Part shown: one piece after another, positions 25,820 through 34,706 of the stretch | Layout of the letters: each line of letters begins with the position of its first letter | How positions within the stretch are numbered: the stretch's first letter is position 1 | From: Saccharopolyspora_D taberi | GTDB taxonomy: Bacteria > Actinomycetota > Actinomycetes > Mycobacteriales > Pseudonocardiaceae | Assembly (NCBI RefSeq): GCF_039534165.1 | Contig: NZ_BAAAUX010000033.1 | Location: 1-46,041, forward strand | DNA length: 46,041 bases | Direction: 5' to 3' | Translations under genes and position numbers: made by a program | The notes under the pieces: model-generated | Told to the model about the DNA's origin: nothing | What the model saw: the letters and a program-made list of their open reading frames with translations, nothing else | Database searches by the model: none

Positions 25820-28054
25820 TCACTCGCGGCGGGTGTCGGCGTACGCCTCCAGAGCGGCGAGCTGCGCGGGGTCCAGCGACGGGCGGACGGCGCCGCGCGC
25901 GGTCGCCAGGTGCGCGGCCGAAACCTCCGCCGCGGACAGGGATTCCCGCATCGCGGTGAGCGCGGCCTCGCGGATCAGCGCCGCGCAGTCGGCGGCGGAG
26001 TAGCCGTCGAGGGAACCGGCCAGCGCGGTGAGGTCCACATCGGACGCGAGCGGGGTGTTCTTCGCCGCCGACCGCAGGATCGCCTCCCGCGCGTCGGCGT
26101 CCGGTGGCGGGACGTAGACCAGCCGCTCCAGCCGTCCGGGCCGGAGCAGGGCGGGGTCGACGAGCTCGGGCCGGTTCGTCGCGCCCAGCACGACGACGTC
26201 CCGCAGCGGTTCGACGCCGTCCAGCTCGGTCAGCAGCGCGGCCACGACGCGGTCGCCGACGCCGGAGTCCGACGACTGCCCGCGCCGCGGTGCCAGCGCG
26301 TCGACCTCGTCCAGGAACACCAGCGCCGGGGCGGCATTGGACGCCCGCAGGAACAGCTCGCGCACGGCGCGTTCGGACTCGCCGACGAACTTGTCCATCA
26401 GCTCCGCGCCCTTGACCGAGAGCACGTTGAGCCGCCCGCTGCCCGCCAACGCCCGCACCAGGAACGTCTTCCCGCAGCCGGGCGGGCCGTAGAGGAGCAC
26501 GCCGCGAGGTGGCTGGACGCCGAGCCGGGTGAAGGAATCCGGGTACTGCAACGGCCACAGCACGGCTTCGGTCAGCGACTGCTTGACCTCGGTCATGTCG
26601 CCGACGTCGTCGAGGGTGAGGCCACCGGTCTGCAAGTTGTCCGATGTGGACATCGAGATCGGCCGGACGGAAGCCAGCGCGTCGAGCAGATCCTGTTGCC
26701 CCAGAACGGGATCCGCAGCGCCGTCCTGCTGCCGCAGCGCGGCGATGACGGCGGACTCCCGGCACAGCGCGACGAGGTCGGCGGCCACGAACCCGGGGGT
26801 GCGCTCGGCGACCTCGCCGAGCCGGACGTCGTCGGCCAGCGGAGCGTTGCGCAGCAGCACCCGGAGCAGGTCGGCGCGGGTCGCCGCGTCGGGCAGGCCG
26901 ATGGTCAGCTCCCGGTCGACCAGCCCGGGTTCGCGCAGCCGCGGGTCGACCGACTGCGGCTGCGCGCTGGTGACCACGATCGCGAGCCGGTCGGTGCCGA
27001 TCGCGGTGCGGAGCGCGTCGAGGACGACGGTCGCCAGCGGAGGCGGTTCGGCGGCGGGCAGCAGATCGTCCACATCGGTCACCAGCAGGACGCACCGGCC
27101 GCCGCCCTGGGCGATGCCCGTTGCCTGGTTCAGCGCGGTCTGGACCCGTTGCGACGCGGTGCGGGCCTCCAGCGCGGCAGCGCTCGGCGCGCTCAGCTCG
27201 ACCAGCTCGGCGCCGACCTCACCGGCCACGGCGCGGGCGAGAGTGGCCTTCCCGACTCCGGAGGGGCCGCTGAGCAGCACGCCCAGGTGAGGCTGGGCGC
27301 CGAGCCTGCGGAGCAGGTCGGGCTGTTCGAAGGAGAGGCGCAGCCACTCCGCGAGCCGACCGGCGGTGTCGCGGGCGCCGACGAGGTCGGAGACCGCGAC
27401 GGCCGGTTCGGCGGGGGGAGCGGGGCTTCGGACGGGCGCGGGGCCCTGATCAACCGCGGTGCCCTGACCGGGTCCGGAGCCCGGCCCGGGAACGGAACCG
27501 TCCCGCCATTCGACCACAGTGGACGGTTTGACCGCGACGGCCCCGGAGGGCTCGGTAGCGGTGATCGTGATGAGCTCGTTGGTCCAGGTCATGCCGATAG
27601 CGGCGGACAACTTGCGCCGCACCTCACCGGCATCGCCCGAACGAGCAGGCGAGACGTCCTGCGGCAACAGCGTGACGGTGTCACCGGTGCGGAAGACCTT
27701 GCCGGTCAACGCCAACCGAACGGTCTCAGGAGAGACGGTGGCGGTCGCCATCCGAGAACCGGAAACGGAGATCCGCTGAGCGGTCGAGACCTCAGCGGGA
27801 GCGACGCCCACCTCGGCCCCCTCGGCAAGCCCGAGGTTCGCCAACGCGACGTCGTCGAGCAGCAGAACGCCGGTAGGCCCACCGGGCGCAGCAGCAGCGG
27901 CCAGCGCCACGGTCACCCGACTCCCGGTGAGCTGCACCGCGCTCCAGGGCCGCAGCCCGAGCGCGTCGAGCACCTCGGGGTGCAGCCGAACGACACCCCG
28001 ACGCGTGTCGGTCGCGGACGGGGAAAGGCGAGCGGTGAGCGTCAGCGAAGCCAC
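25820..28054 (-). CDS. CDC48/p97-like double AAA+ ATPase
   Basis: 744 residues. An N-terminal double-psi-barrel-like domain (about 1-185, including RLHPEVLDALGLRPWSAVQL) precedes two AAA modules. AAA1 (about 225-465) has Walker A GPSGVGKA (263-270), but its Walker B reads VLLVTDVDD, without the usual catalytic D-E, and the RPGR arginine finger is altered to REPGLVDRE. AAA2 (about 485-705) is canonical: GPPGCGKT (523-530), FLDEVDAL with Asp582-Glu583, sensor GATNRPELVDPALLRPGR. Actinobacterial relatives act as hexameric unfoldases, some linked to the proteasome. Here AAA2 probably supplies hydrolysis, while AAA1 mainly binds nucleotide; that split is inference. Confidence 0.92.
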   Translation of the reverse strand: MASLTLTARLSPSATDTRRGVVRLHPEVLDALGLRPWSAVQLTGSRVTVALAAAAAPGGPTGVLLLDDVALANLGLAEGAEVGVAPAEVSTAQRISVSGSRMATATVSPETVRLALTGKVFRTGDTVTLLPQDVSPARSGDAGEVRRKLSAAIGMTWTNELITITATEPSGAVAVKPSTVVEWRDGSVPGPGSGPGQGTAVDQGPAPVRSPAPPAEPAVAVSDLVGARDTAGRLAEWLRLSFEQPDLLRRLGAQPHLGVLLSGPSGVGKATLARAVAGEVGAELVELSAPSAAALEARTASQRVQTALNQATGIAQGGGRCVLLVTDVDDLLPAAEPPPLATVVLDALRTAIGTDRLAIVVTSAQPQSVDPRLREPGLVDRELTIGLPDAATRADLLRVLLRNAPLADDVRLGEVAERTPGFVAADLVALCRESAVIAALRQQDGAADPVLGQQDLLDALASVRPISMSTSDNLQTGGLTLDDVGDMTEVKQSLTEAVLWPLQYPDSFTRLGVQPPRGVLLYGPPGCGKTFLVRALAGSGRLNVLSVKGAELMDKFVGESERAVRELFLRASNAAPALVFLDEVDALAPRRGQSSDSGVGDRVVAALLTELDGVEPLRDVVVLGATNRPELVDPALLRPGRLERLVYVPPPDADAREAILRSAAKNTPLASDVDLTALAGSLDGYSAADCAALIREAALTAMRESLSAAEVSAAHLATARGAVRPSLDPAQLAALEAYADTRRE

Positions 28055-28150
28055 TCCCGCAGCTTAGGTCGGTAGCCGGGAAGCGGGAGGCGGCGGTGAC
28101 CGAAAGAACGCACGAGCTGGAAGAGGTCCCCACCCACGAGGGAGGGGTTT

Positions 28151-28290
28151 GGTTCTCATCCCGTCGACCTGGCGCCAGCCCAATCAGACCGTGTCAAGGG
28201 GGCACAGACAAGAAAACCGCAGCGCCCAAGCAGAACGGCCCCCTTGACGCGGTCTGATAGCCCTCCGTGGAGGTCGACGGGATGAGAACC
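28151..28290. mobile_element. Nested inverted-repeat element (MITE-like)
   Basis: 140 bp. The outer arms 28151-28170 and 28271-28290 match 20 of 20. The inner arms 28183-28203 and 28238-28258 match 20 of 21, with the one difference still allowing G-U. The arms are separated by symmetric 12-nt linkers and a 34-nt loop. There is no ORF. It lies between the 5' end of the AAA gene and the 3' end of pssA. Size and symmetry suggest a miniature mobile element or a folded RNA; no target-site duplication could be fixed. Confidence 0.6.
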
Positions 28291-28325
28291 ACCCCAACCG
28301 AACCGCAGCGGAGATCGAGGACTCA

Positions 28326-28462
28326 TCCCGGAGACCTGCCGGGGGTCTGGGGCCGGCGAGGGCCCCAGAAACCACGAGCCCTACCGGACTCCGAACCGGC
28401 AGAGCCGCTTCGGTCCCGGAGACCTGCCGGGGGTCCGGGGTCGGCGAGAGCCCCGGAAAACC
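28326..28462. repeat. Two direct copies of a hairpin-containing repeat
   Basis: Copies at 28326-28373 and 28414-28462, 88 bp apart, share TCCCGGAGACCTGCCGGGGG and then a hairpin: TCTGGGGCC/GGCCCCAGA in copy 1 (28346-28369) and TCCGGGG/CCCCGGA in copy 2 (28434-28457). A T-A pair in copy 1 is a C-G pair in copy 2. They lie after the pssA stop and could be terminators or REP-like units. Confidence 0.75.
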
Positions 28463-28514
28463 CCACGAAACCGCAGCTAAACCGCCAAAGCCCCTCCGCC
28501 CCCGGAGACGACCC

Positions 28515-29453
28515 TCACCGCCCAGGCCCCCCACGATCCCGCCGAAGCCCCAACCGCCGCCAGCTCAACCGAGGCCCCTCGGGCCGACTGCTCCGCCGAG
28601 GCAGCCGCACCCGCGGCGACGCCCCCGCGACGCTGCGCCGCAGCGGGGGCCGGAGGCCCAGCCGCCGCTGCGCGCGGCGGCGGATCGCCCGCCGCTCCCG
28701 CGGCGCGGCCTCCCACGCCTCCGGGTGCGAGGCCAGCCAGCGGTACCGGTACACCGCGTACGGGATGTGCAGCAGGTACACCACCAGCGCGATCACCAGC
28801 GAGATCAGCGGGAACGTGATGATCCCCGCCGCGAGCAGGGCGACCGCGACCAGCAGCGGGGCCGCAGCCTTGGGCGGGACCCGGACGGTCTTGAGCGACA
28901 GCGTCGGAACGCGGCTGACCGCGAGCGCGGCGATCGCGACCATCCACACCATCACCACCGGCTGCTGCGCCCACCAGCCGAGGTAGCCGAAGTGCGCGGT
29001 CAGCACCAGCGGCAGCAGCGCCAGCAGGCCGGCCGCCGGGGCGGGCACGCCGACGAAGAACTCCTTGGCGAACGGCGGCTGCGCGGTGTCCTCGAGCAGG
29101 GTGTTGAAGCGGGCGAGCCGCAGCACCATGCAGACCGCGAAGATCAGGGCGATGACCCAGCCCGCGCGGTTGTCCTGCAGCTGCCACACGTACAGCGTCA
29201 GCGCGGGCGCGACGCCGAAGGACATCGCGTCGGACAGCGAGTCGAGTTCGGCGCCCATCTTCGTGGTGGCGTCGAGCAGGCGTGCTATCCGGCCGTCCAG
29301 CGCGTCCAGCACCGCCGCGACCGCGATCGCGGCGATCGCGCCGGTCGGCTGCTGGTTGAGCGCGAACATCACCGCCGACAGGCCGGCGCACATCGCCAGC
29401 ACGGTGACGGCGTTGGGCAGCAGCCGGACTCCGGGGGTGTCGCGCATGCTCAT
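28515..29453 (-). CDS. pssA: CDP-diacylglycerol-serine O-phosphatidyltransferase
   Basis: 312 residues, integral membrane. It makes phosphatidylserine from CDP-diacylglycerol and serine. The CDP-alcohol phosphotransferase motif D-x2-DG-x2-AR-x8-G-x3-D-x3-D is complete (Asp50, Asp53, Arg58, Gly67, Asp71, Asp75). Seven or so hydrophobic helices follow. The last ~55 residues are an unusual Arg/Pro/Ser-rich tail that the enzyme does not need. ATG 29453 overlaps the psd stop by 4 nt (ATGA), so both steps toward phosphatidylethanolamine are made from one mRNA. Confidence 0.93.
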   Translation of the reverse strand: MSMRDTPGVRLLPNAVTVLAMCAGLSAVMFALNQQPTGAIAAIAVAAVLDALDGRIARLLDATTKMGAELDSLSDAMSFGVAPALTLYVWQLQDNRAGWVIALIFAVCMVLRLARFNTLLEDTAQPPFAKEFFVGVPAPAAGLLALLPLVLTAHFGYLGWWAQQPVVMVWMVAIAALAVSRVPTLSLKTVRVPPKAAAPLLVAVALLAAGIITFPLISLVIALVVYLLHIPYAVYRYRWLASHPEAWEAAPRERRAIRRRAQRRLGLRPPLRRSVAGASPRVRLPRRSSRPEGPRLSWRRLGLRRDRGGPGR

Positions 29454-30160
29454 GCGCGGGCCAGTTCGGCGACGACGGTTTCCCCGCCGATGGTGCGCTG
29501 GCCGGGCTCGACGAGGACCCGGCTGCCTGCGGGGACGTAGAGGTCGACCCGGGAGCCGAAGCGGATCAGCCCGTAGGTGTGGCCCGCGAGGACCTGGTCG
29601 CCCTCGGCGGCCGAGCAGACGATCCGGCGGGCGACCAGCCCGGCGATCTGCACCACGGCGACGCTCGTGCCGTCCGCGCCGCGGATGAGCATCGAGTTGC
29701 GCTCGTTGTCCTCGCTGGCCTTGTCCAGGTCGGCGGACAGGAACTTGCCCGGCCGGTAGGCGACCTTGGCGACCTCGCCCGCGAGCGGGATCCGCTGGAC
29801 GTGCACGTCGAAGATGGTCAGGAACACGCTGACCCGAGTCATCGGCGCGTCGCCGAGCCCGAGCTCGGCGGGCGGCACGGCCTGCTCGACGTGCGCGACC
29901 GTGCCGTCGGCGGGAGCCACCGCGATCCCGGTGCGGTTCGGGGTGGTGCGGCGGGGCTCGCGGAAGAACCACGCGCACCAGGCGGTGAGGATGCCCCCGA
30001 GGACCCCGGCGCGGCGCCAGCGGCGACGCAGCAGCAGGGTTGCGACGGCGGCGCCGAGCACGAAGGGCCGACCGGCCGGGTGCATCGGCGGAACCGTGTC
30101 GCGGGCGAGCGCGACCAGGTGCGCCAGCGGGCTTGTCTTCGGTTCTTGCTCGGTGCTCAT
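29450..30160 (-). CDS. psd: Phosphatidylserine decarboxylase (short, pyruvoyl-dependent)
   Basis: 236 residues. It decarboxylates phosphatidylserine to phosphatidylethanolamine. A membrane segment lies at about 33-65, and the catalytic region has VAPADGTVAHVE, VSVFLTIFDVHVQRIPLAGEV and NERNSMLI. The self-cleavage site is FGSR at 201-204, where Ser203 becomes the pyruvoyl group of the alpha chain; this short PSD-A-type form differs from the LGST site of the long enzyme. Start ATG 30160. It is the first gene of the psd-pssA operon, whose promoter must lie in the repeat-rich region upstream. Confidence 0.93.
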   Translation of the reverse strand: MSTEQEPKTSPLAHLVALARDTVPPMHPAGRPFVLGAAVATLLLRRRWRRAGVLGGILTAWCAWFFREPRRTTPNRTGIAVAPADGTVAHVEQAVPPAELGLGDAPMTRVSVFLTIFDVHVQRIPLAGEVAKVAYRPGKFLSADLDKASEDNERNSMLIRGADGTSVAVVQIAGLVARRIVCSAAEGDQVLAGHTYGLIRFGSRVDLYVPAGSRVLVEPGQRTIGGETVVAELARA

Positions 30161-30369
30161 CGAGGTACTACGCCCCTGCGTCGGAGGTCATGGTGCGGCG
30201 GGATGGGCCCACCGCGGGCGGCGGCCGTCGCCACCGTGTCGTCGGTACAGCATCGCGGACGCGACCAGACTACCCGCGAGAGGGTGCGCAGTTGATCAAC
30301 AAATGCCGCCTGACCAGCACGGGATGGGCAATCTCACCAGCCGGCGCGGCCGGGGTCCCTGCGGGCGGA

Positions 30370-30913
30370 GCGCGGCGAGGACGTGGGCACGAGCGGGGCG
30401 ATCGTGAGGAAGACGCCGGTTTCGGGCGGACCGACGGCCGCCCGGGCACGGGCTCAGGCGCGCCTGCCGAGGCGGCGACGCGGGTTCGGGTGGGCCCGAT
30501 CGCGGCGGTGACGTGAGTGGGCGGGTCGGTTGCGGCCAAGACGTGGGGTCAGGCAGTCCGGCCGTGTCGAAGGCGTGGGTTCGGGTGGGCCGACTGCGGC
30601 GAAGCCGTGGGTTCAGGCGGGGCCGACTGCGGAGGAGAGGCGAGTTCAGGTGGCCCGACTACGGCGGCGACGCGGGTTCAGGTAGGCCGACCGCGACGGC
30701 GACGTGAGCGGGCGGGCCAGCCGCGGCGGAGACGTGGCGTCAGGCGGACCGACAGCGGCCAAGACGCGAGGCCAACCAGCCCGGCCGTGCGCCCGCGTGC
30801 GCCGACCGGCAGCAAAACACGGGCCACCCAGCCCGTCCGCTGCGAAGACGTGCGCCCCCGTGCGCCAACCGCGACGAAACCGTCGCTCCAACCAGCCCAC
30901 CGCGCCGAAGACG
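30370..30913. repeat. Degenerate minisatellite, unit about 32 bp, filling a gene-poor region
   Basis: About 14 units of 30-36 bp, close to GACGYGGGTTCAGG followed by YGGGCCGACTGCGGCGAA, run through the 1.06-kb gap between psd and the M48-like gene. Unit length is not a multiple of three and several frames stay open in both directions, so no ORF here is convincing. The remaining 30161-30369 and 30914-31224 contain no gene I can support; the last 120 bp are notably AT-richer and include a palindrome at 31086-31100. Confidence 0.75.
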
Positions 30914-31085
30914 TTGATGCCGGAGCGGGACCGGCGCCCCCGAAGCGCCGGTGCCGCTCCGACACCGCGACCGCCAAGCGCCTCCCCGTTGGCGCCAAAC
31001 GGCCTCCCCCGATATGGGTCCGTGCACCCCCCGACGGCACACGGTCCCGGTCCGGCTCGATCCCGTTCGGATCCGGGAAAGGCGG

Positions 31086-31100
31086 ACATCTCTGAGATGT
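31086..31100. promoter_or_regulatory. 15-bp palindrome in an AT-richer patch
   Basis: ACATCTC-T-GAGATGT is perfect. It lies within the AT-richer stretch 31080-31210, about 125 nt beyond the 3' end of the M48-like gene and 0.9 kb upstream of psd. It may be an operator or a weak terminator for the M48-like gene; nothing ties it to a known regulator. Confidence 0.4.
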
Positions 31101-31224
31101 AGCAGATCCACGGGTTGTTACGCGGTTTCCAGTGTAATTGAGTTCACAGAAAGTCCGTAGCCGCTATCGGAGGACATTCAGACCACGTTCAGTAACGAAG
31201 CGTCAGGAACAGGGGGAACATCCT

Positions 31225-33192
31225 TCACCCGTCCGCGAAGTCGCGTTGGTCGTCCACCACCATCCGAGCGCCCATCAGCTCGCCCAGCCCGCCGTAGGGG
31301 TCGCCGTGCTCGACGGAGTCCGCCGTGCTGCGCAGCGCCACCGCGGCCGAGTCGTCCGGACCGGCCCGCACCACGCCCTCGTCGAGTGCTGACACCGCGT
31401 AGTCGTCCAGGTAGAGCTCCAGCGACAGCGACCAGCCGCGGCGCTCCTGAACCAGGTTCGCCGACGCCACGTCCCGGCTGTCCACCCACTGCGCTCCCGC
31501 GCGCTCCCGCAGGTCGGCCACCGCCGCCTCGGCCAGCTCCGCCAGCTCCCGCTGCTCGGCCCGCCGCGCCCGCGCGCTAGCGCCCGCGAGCAGCCGCTGC
31601 GCGGTGCTCGCCCGTGACGGCAGCAGCAGCAACCCGCGGTCGGTGACCACCAGGTCGTAGCGCTCGCCCGCGCACTCGACCGGGCTGACGACGCCCGCCG
31701 ACTCCGCCTCCGGCTCCGCCGCTGGCGGCCTGCGGTGGTTCAGCGCGACGCCGAGCTCGACCAGCGCCCGGTGCAGCCCGGGCACCAGCCGCGGATCGGC
31801 CACCGCCGGGCGGACCAGCCGGTCCGGGTCCAGCGGGCGCCCGCTGGCCAGCCGCACGACCGACGGCCCGGCCCAGTTCAGCTCGTGGTGCGCGCGACCG
31901 GCGCAGACCAGCGAGTCGACCACCGCGCCGCCGAGCAGTTCGGTGAGGGTGTCGACCGCCGCCTCCGCGACGCGGCCGGGGTCCAGGCCCGGGTTCAGCG
32001 CCGGGTTGATCAGGTCCGGTCCCTCGCCCCGGTGCACGGCCTGGAGGATGCCGCCGATCGCGGGGTCGGCGCTGACCCCGCTCTGGGACACCGCCGAGCT
32101 CAGCAGCGCCGCCTGCTGGTGGACCTGCTCGGCGCCCGCCAGCCGCGCCAGCTCCGGCCACGGCACCCGCGGGCCGAGGCCGTCGACCAGGAGCCGGTCC
32201 TCCAGCTCGGGAACGCTCTTGCGCGGCGAGCGCAGCAGCGCGAACGCGGGCTTGTCGTCGACCTCCCGGTCGCCGCCACCGCCCCGCTTGATCGCGTCGA
32301 TGCGCACCTTGGTCGTCGTGTGGTCACCCGCGGGGACCTCCTCGGCGATGGCCTGCTTCGCCCGCTCGGCCAGCCGCGGCTTGCGCTCCGGGTTCTCCAT
32401 GAACGACCGGAAGCCGAGCAGCACGTCCGGGGTGCGTCCGACGCTGACGGCCATGCTCAGGTACTCCTCGGCGTACTCGCGCCAGCCGAACCCGATCGCG
32501 GTCGTCTTGCGCAGCGCGGTGACCGCGGCCTTCTTGCCCGCGACCCGCGCCGACACCGCGTCGCCGGTCAGCTCCAGGTCGCCCGCGGTGGTGGCCGCGG
32601 TCGCGGTCAGCAGCCGGGCGTAGCCGGCGAACAGCCACTTCGTGGGACCGCCGGTGAGCCCGTCCGCGGTCCGCTCGACGCTGGTCGCCGCCCGGTGGGC
32701 CATGGCGGTGAGCCTGCGGCTCCCGGAGAACCGGCCGATCTCGCGCGCCAGCACCGCGCGCAGCTCGCTGACGGTCAGTCCGGCCAGGTACGGCAGGCCG
32801 ATCTCCAGGTACCGGCGCCGGACCCGCAGCCCCAGCAGCGCGGTGTCCTCGCGGACGCCCGCGTGCGGTTCCGAGGTGATCCGGACCTCGTGGATCGCGG
32901 GCGCCCCGGCCGCGTCGGCGATCGACTGGACCGCCTTCCACAGCCCGGGCTGCTCCGACCTGTCCACCGCGACGCCGCGCGGCTGGTTGCGCGTGCGCAG
33001 CACCGCGCGCAGCCCGACCGCGATCACCGCGCCGACCACGACCGCCGCGAGGGCGGCGCGCAGGCCGCCGCCGCGGTCGTAGCCGAAGGTCAGCGCTGCG
33101 ATCGCGAGCAGTCCGAGGACGAGCCCGATCGGAAGGGCGAAGAAGCCGATGTGCAGCGCCAACGCGAGGATGGCGCGCCAGGGGCCACGCAA
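31225..33192 (-). CDS. M48-peptidase-like membrane protein with lost zinc motif
   Basis: 655 residues. Two N-terminal membrane helices (about 8-38 and 44-63) precede an M48-like region: GVAVDRSEQPGLWKAVQSIADAAGAP, then VSELRAVLAREIGRFSG. In active members this position reads HExxH; here it is Arg150-Glu-Ile-Gly-Arg154, so both zinc histidines are gone. A helix resembling the third-ligand region (GDLELTGDAVSARVAG) remains. Residues 330-655 are a large soluble helical part without a domain I can name. It is likely a non-catalytic pseudopeptidase. ATG or nearby starts match the strong N-terminal helix; the gene is followed by the minisatellite region. Confidence 0.75.
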   Translation of the reverse strand: MRGPWRAILALALHIGFFALPIGLVLGLLAIAALTFGYDRGGGLRAALAAVVVGAVIAVGLRAVLRTRNQPRGVAVDRSEQPGLWKAVQSIADAAGAPAIHEVRITSEPHAGVREDTALLGLRVRRRYLEIGLPYLAGLTVSELRAVLAREIGRFSGSRRLTAMAHRAATSVERTADGLTGGPTKWLFAGYARLLTATAATTAGDLELTGDAVSARVAGKKAAVTALRKTTAIGFGWREYAEEYLSMAVSVGRTPDVLLGFRSFMENPERKPRLAERAKQAIAEEVPAGDHTTTKVRIDAIKRGGGGDREVDDKPAFALLRSPRKSVPELEDRLLVDGLGPRVPWPELARLAGAEQVHQQAALLSSAVSQSGVSADPAIGGILQAVHRGEGPDLINPALNPGLDPGRVAEAAVDTLTELLGGAVVDSLVCAGRAHHELNWAGPSVVRLASGRPLDPDRLVRPAVADPRLVPGLHRALVELGVALNHRRPPAAEPEAESAGVVSPVECAGERYDLVVTDRGLLLLPSRASTAQRLLAGASARARRAEQRELAELAEAAVADLRERAGAQWVDSRDVASANLVQERRGWSLSLELYLDDYAVSALDEGVVRAGPDDSAAVALRSTADSVEHGDPYGGLGELMGARMVVDDQRDFADG

Positions 33193-33257
33193 TGTGCTCT
33201 AACTCCCGGTCGAGGGGGGCGGGTGGGGGTGCAGTCTTCGCGGAAAACGATCGGTCG

Positions 33258-34502
33258 TCAATCCGTCAACCATACGTCCACTGTGGACCCTTCCGGGATG
33301 AGCTGGGTGCTCTCCGGGATTTCGATCAGGCAGTTCGATCCGGCCATCGCGGACAACAGGTGCGAACCCGGCCCGCCGCGCGGGGTCACGGTGGTGGTCG
33401 CCGGGTCGAACCGAGCCCTGCGGTACTGCCGCTTGCCCGCGGGCGCCCTGAGCTCCTCGGTGATCGTCGCGGAGCGGATCTCCCGCCGGGTGCGCAGGTG
33501 CCCGGCCGCCGCGCGCAGCGCGGGCCGGACGAAGACCTCGAACGAGACCATCGCGCTGACCGGGTTGCCCGGCAGGCTCACCACCGCGGGCCCGCCCCGG
33601 TAGCGCCCCGATCCCTGCGGCATCCCGGGCTGCATCGCGACCTTCATGAAGTCCACGCCGTTGCCGGTCAGGGCGTCCTTGACCACTTCGTACGCGCCGG
33701 CGCTGACTCCACCCGAAGTGAGGATCAGATCGGTCGAGTCCAGTTCCGGAGCGAGCACGGCGTGGAACGCGTTCACGTCATCCGGCACGAACCGGAGCAA
33801 CCGCGCGTGCGCGCCGGCCTCGCGCACCGCTGCGGCCAGCATCAGGCCGTTCGACTCGTAGATCTGCCCCGGCTGCAACGGTTCTCCGGGCGCGACCAGC
33901 TCCGATCCGGTGGACAGCACCAGCACCCGCGGCGGCCGGTGCACCGGCAGCTTCTCCGTGCCCACGGCGGCGGCCACCCCGAGCTGCGCGGGGGTCAGCG
34001 AGGTGCCGCGGGTGAGCACGGTCGCGCCCGTCCGCACGTCCTCGCCCGCGCGGCGGATGTGCGCGCCGGGCGCCGCCGACGCGCGGACGCGCACCTCGGA
34101 GACGCCACCGTCGGTCCGCTCGACCGGGACCACCGCGTCCGCGCCGGGCGGGACCTGGGCGCCGGTCATGATCCGGTGCGCGGTGCCCGGTTGCAGCGGC
34201 GGGTTCTGCACCCGCCCGGCCGGCAGGTCCTCCGGGACCGGGAGGAGCACCGGGGACTGCTCGCTCGCCCCGGCCACGTCGACCGAGCGCACCGCGTAGC
34301 CGTCCATCGCGGAGTTGTCGAACGGCGGCAGCGGGATCGGCGCGGTCAGGTCCGCGGCCAGCGCGAGCCCAAGGCAGTCGGCCACCGGCAGGGACTCCAC
34401 CGGGGTCGGCACCAGCAGGTCGGCGATCCTGCGCTGGTAGTCGACGACCGGCATCGGCTCGGGCGTTGAGGTTGCATTCGGCACGCCCCGATGATCGGTC
34501 AT
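33258..34502 (-). CDS. moeA: Molybdopterin molybdotransferase MoeA
   Basis: 414 residues. It inserts molybdate into adenylated molybdopterin. Domain marks include PLPPFDNSAMDGYAVRS, RIMTGAQVPPGADAVVPVE, VLVLSTGSELVAPGEPLQPGQIYESN, LILTSGGVSAGAYEVVKDAL, VAMQPGMPQGSG and VVSLPGNPVSAMVSFEVFVRPAL, all in family order, with a C-terminal beta domain ending VDVWLTD. ATG 34502 is used; GTG codons slightly downstream are possible. The M48-like gene follows on the same strand 65 nt later. No other Moco genes are in the window. Confidence 0.95.
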   Translation of the reverse strand: MTDHRGVPNATSTPEPMPVVDYQRRIADLLVPTPVESLPVADCLGLALAADLTAPIPLPPFDNSAMDGYAVRSVDVAGASEQSPVLLPVPEDLPAGRVQNPPLQPGTAHRIMTGAQVPPGADAVVPVERTDGGVSEVRVRASAAPGAHIRRAGEDVRTGATVLTRGTSLTPAQLGVAAAVGTEKLPVHRPPRVLVLSTGSELVAPGEPLQPGQIYESNGLMLAAAVREAGAHARLLRFVPDDVNAFHAVLAPELDSTDLILTSGGVSAGAYEVVKDALTGNGVDFMKVAMQPGMPQGSGRYRGGPAVVSLPGNPVSAMVSFEVFVRPALRAAAGHLRTRREIRSATITEELRAPAGKRQYRRARFDPATTTVTPRGGPGSHLLSAMAGSNCLIEIPESTQLIPEGSTVDVWLTD

Positions 34503-34599
34503 CGCCCCCGCCGCTGTCCTCAGTGGCGTGCGCAATCCCATCGGGCGATGGGCGTGGCAGACTTCGAACGCTGGGGGCGTGACCGCGCGCAGCTGCCCG

Positions 34600-34663
34600 G
34601 AGCAGGTCTTTGACAGAGCAGGTCCTTTTGACCGAGCAGGGCTTCGGACAGGGCAGGGCTTCC
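34600..34663. repeat. Short direct repeats before the AIM24 gene
   Basis: Three to four imperfect units of about 18-20 bp, (G/A)GAGCAGGYCTTTTGACC-like, lie between the divergent moeA and AIM24 starts. They may be operator repeats or a local expansion. Confidence 0.5.
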
Positions 34664-34706
34664 GCCGCGCGAGCCGGCCAGCGAACGGTTTCGAAGGAGG
34701 ATTCAC

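Noticed and set aside
30517..31095. Protein-coding gene through the 32-bp minisatellite
   Set aside because: Open frames exist on both strands because of GC content; unit length is not a multiple of three and no ribosome site or family is seen.
34610..34640. A third dre site (AGGTC-N5-GACC) before the AIM24 gene
   Set aside because: Spacing differs from dre and the sequence is part of a local direct repeat.
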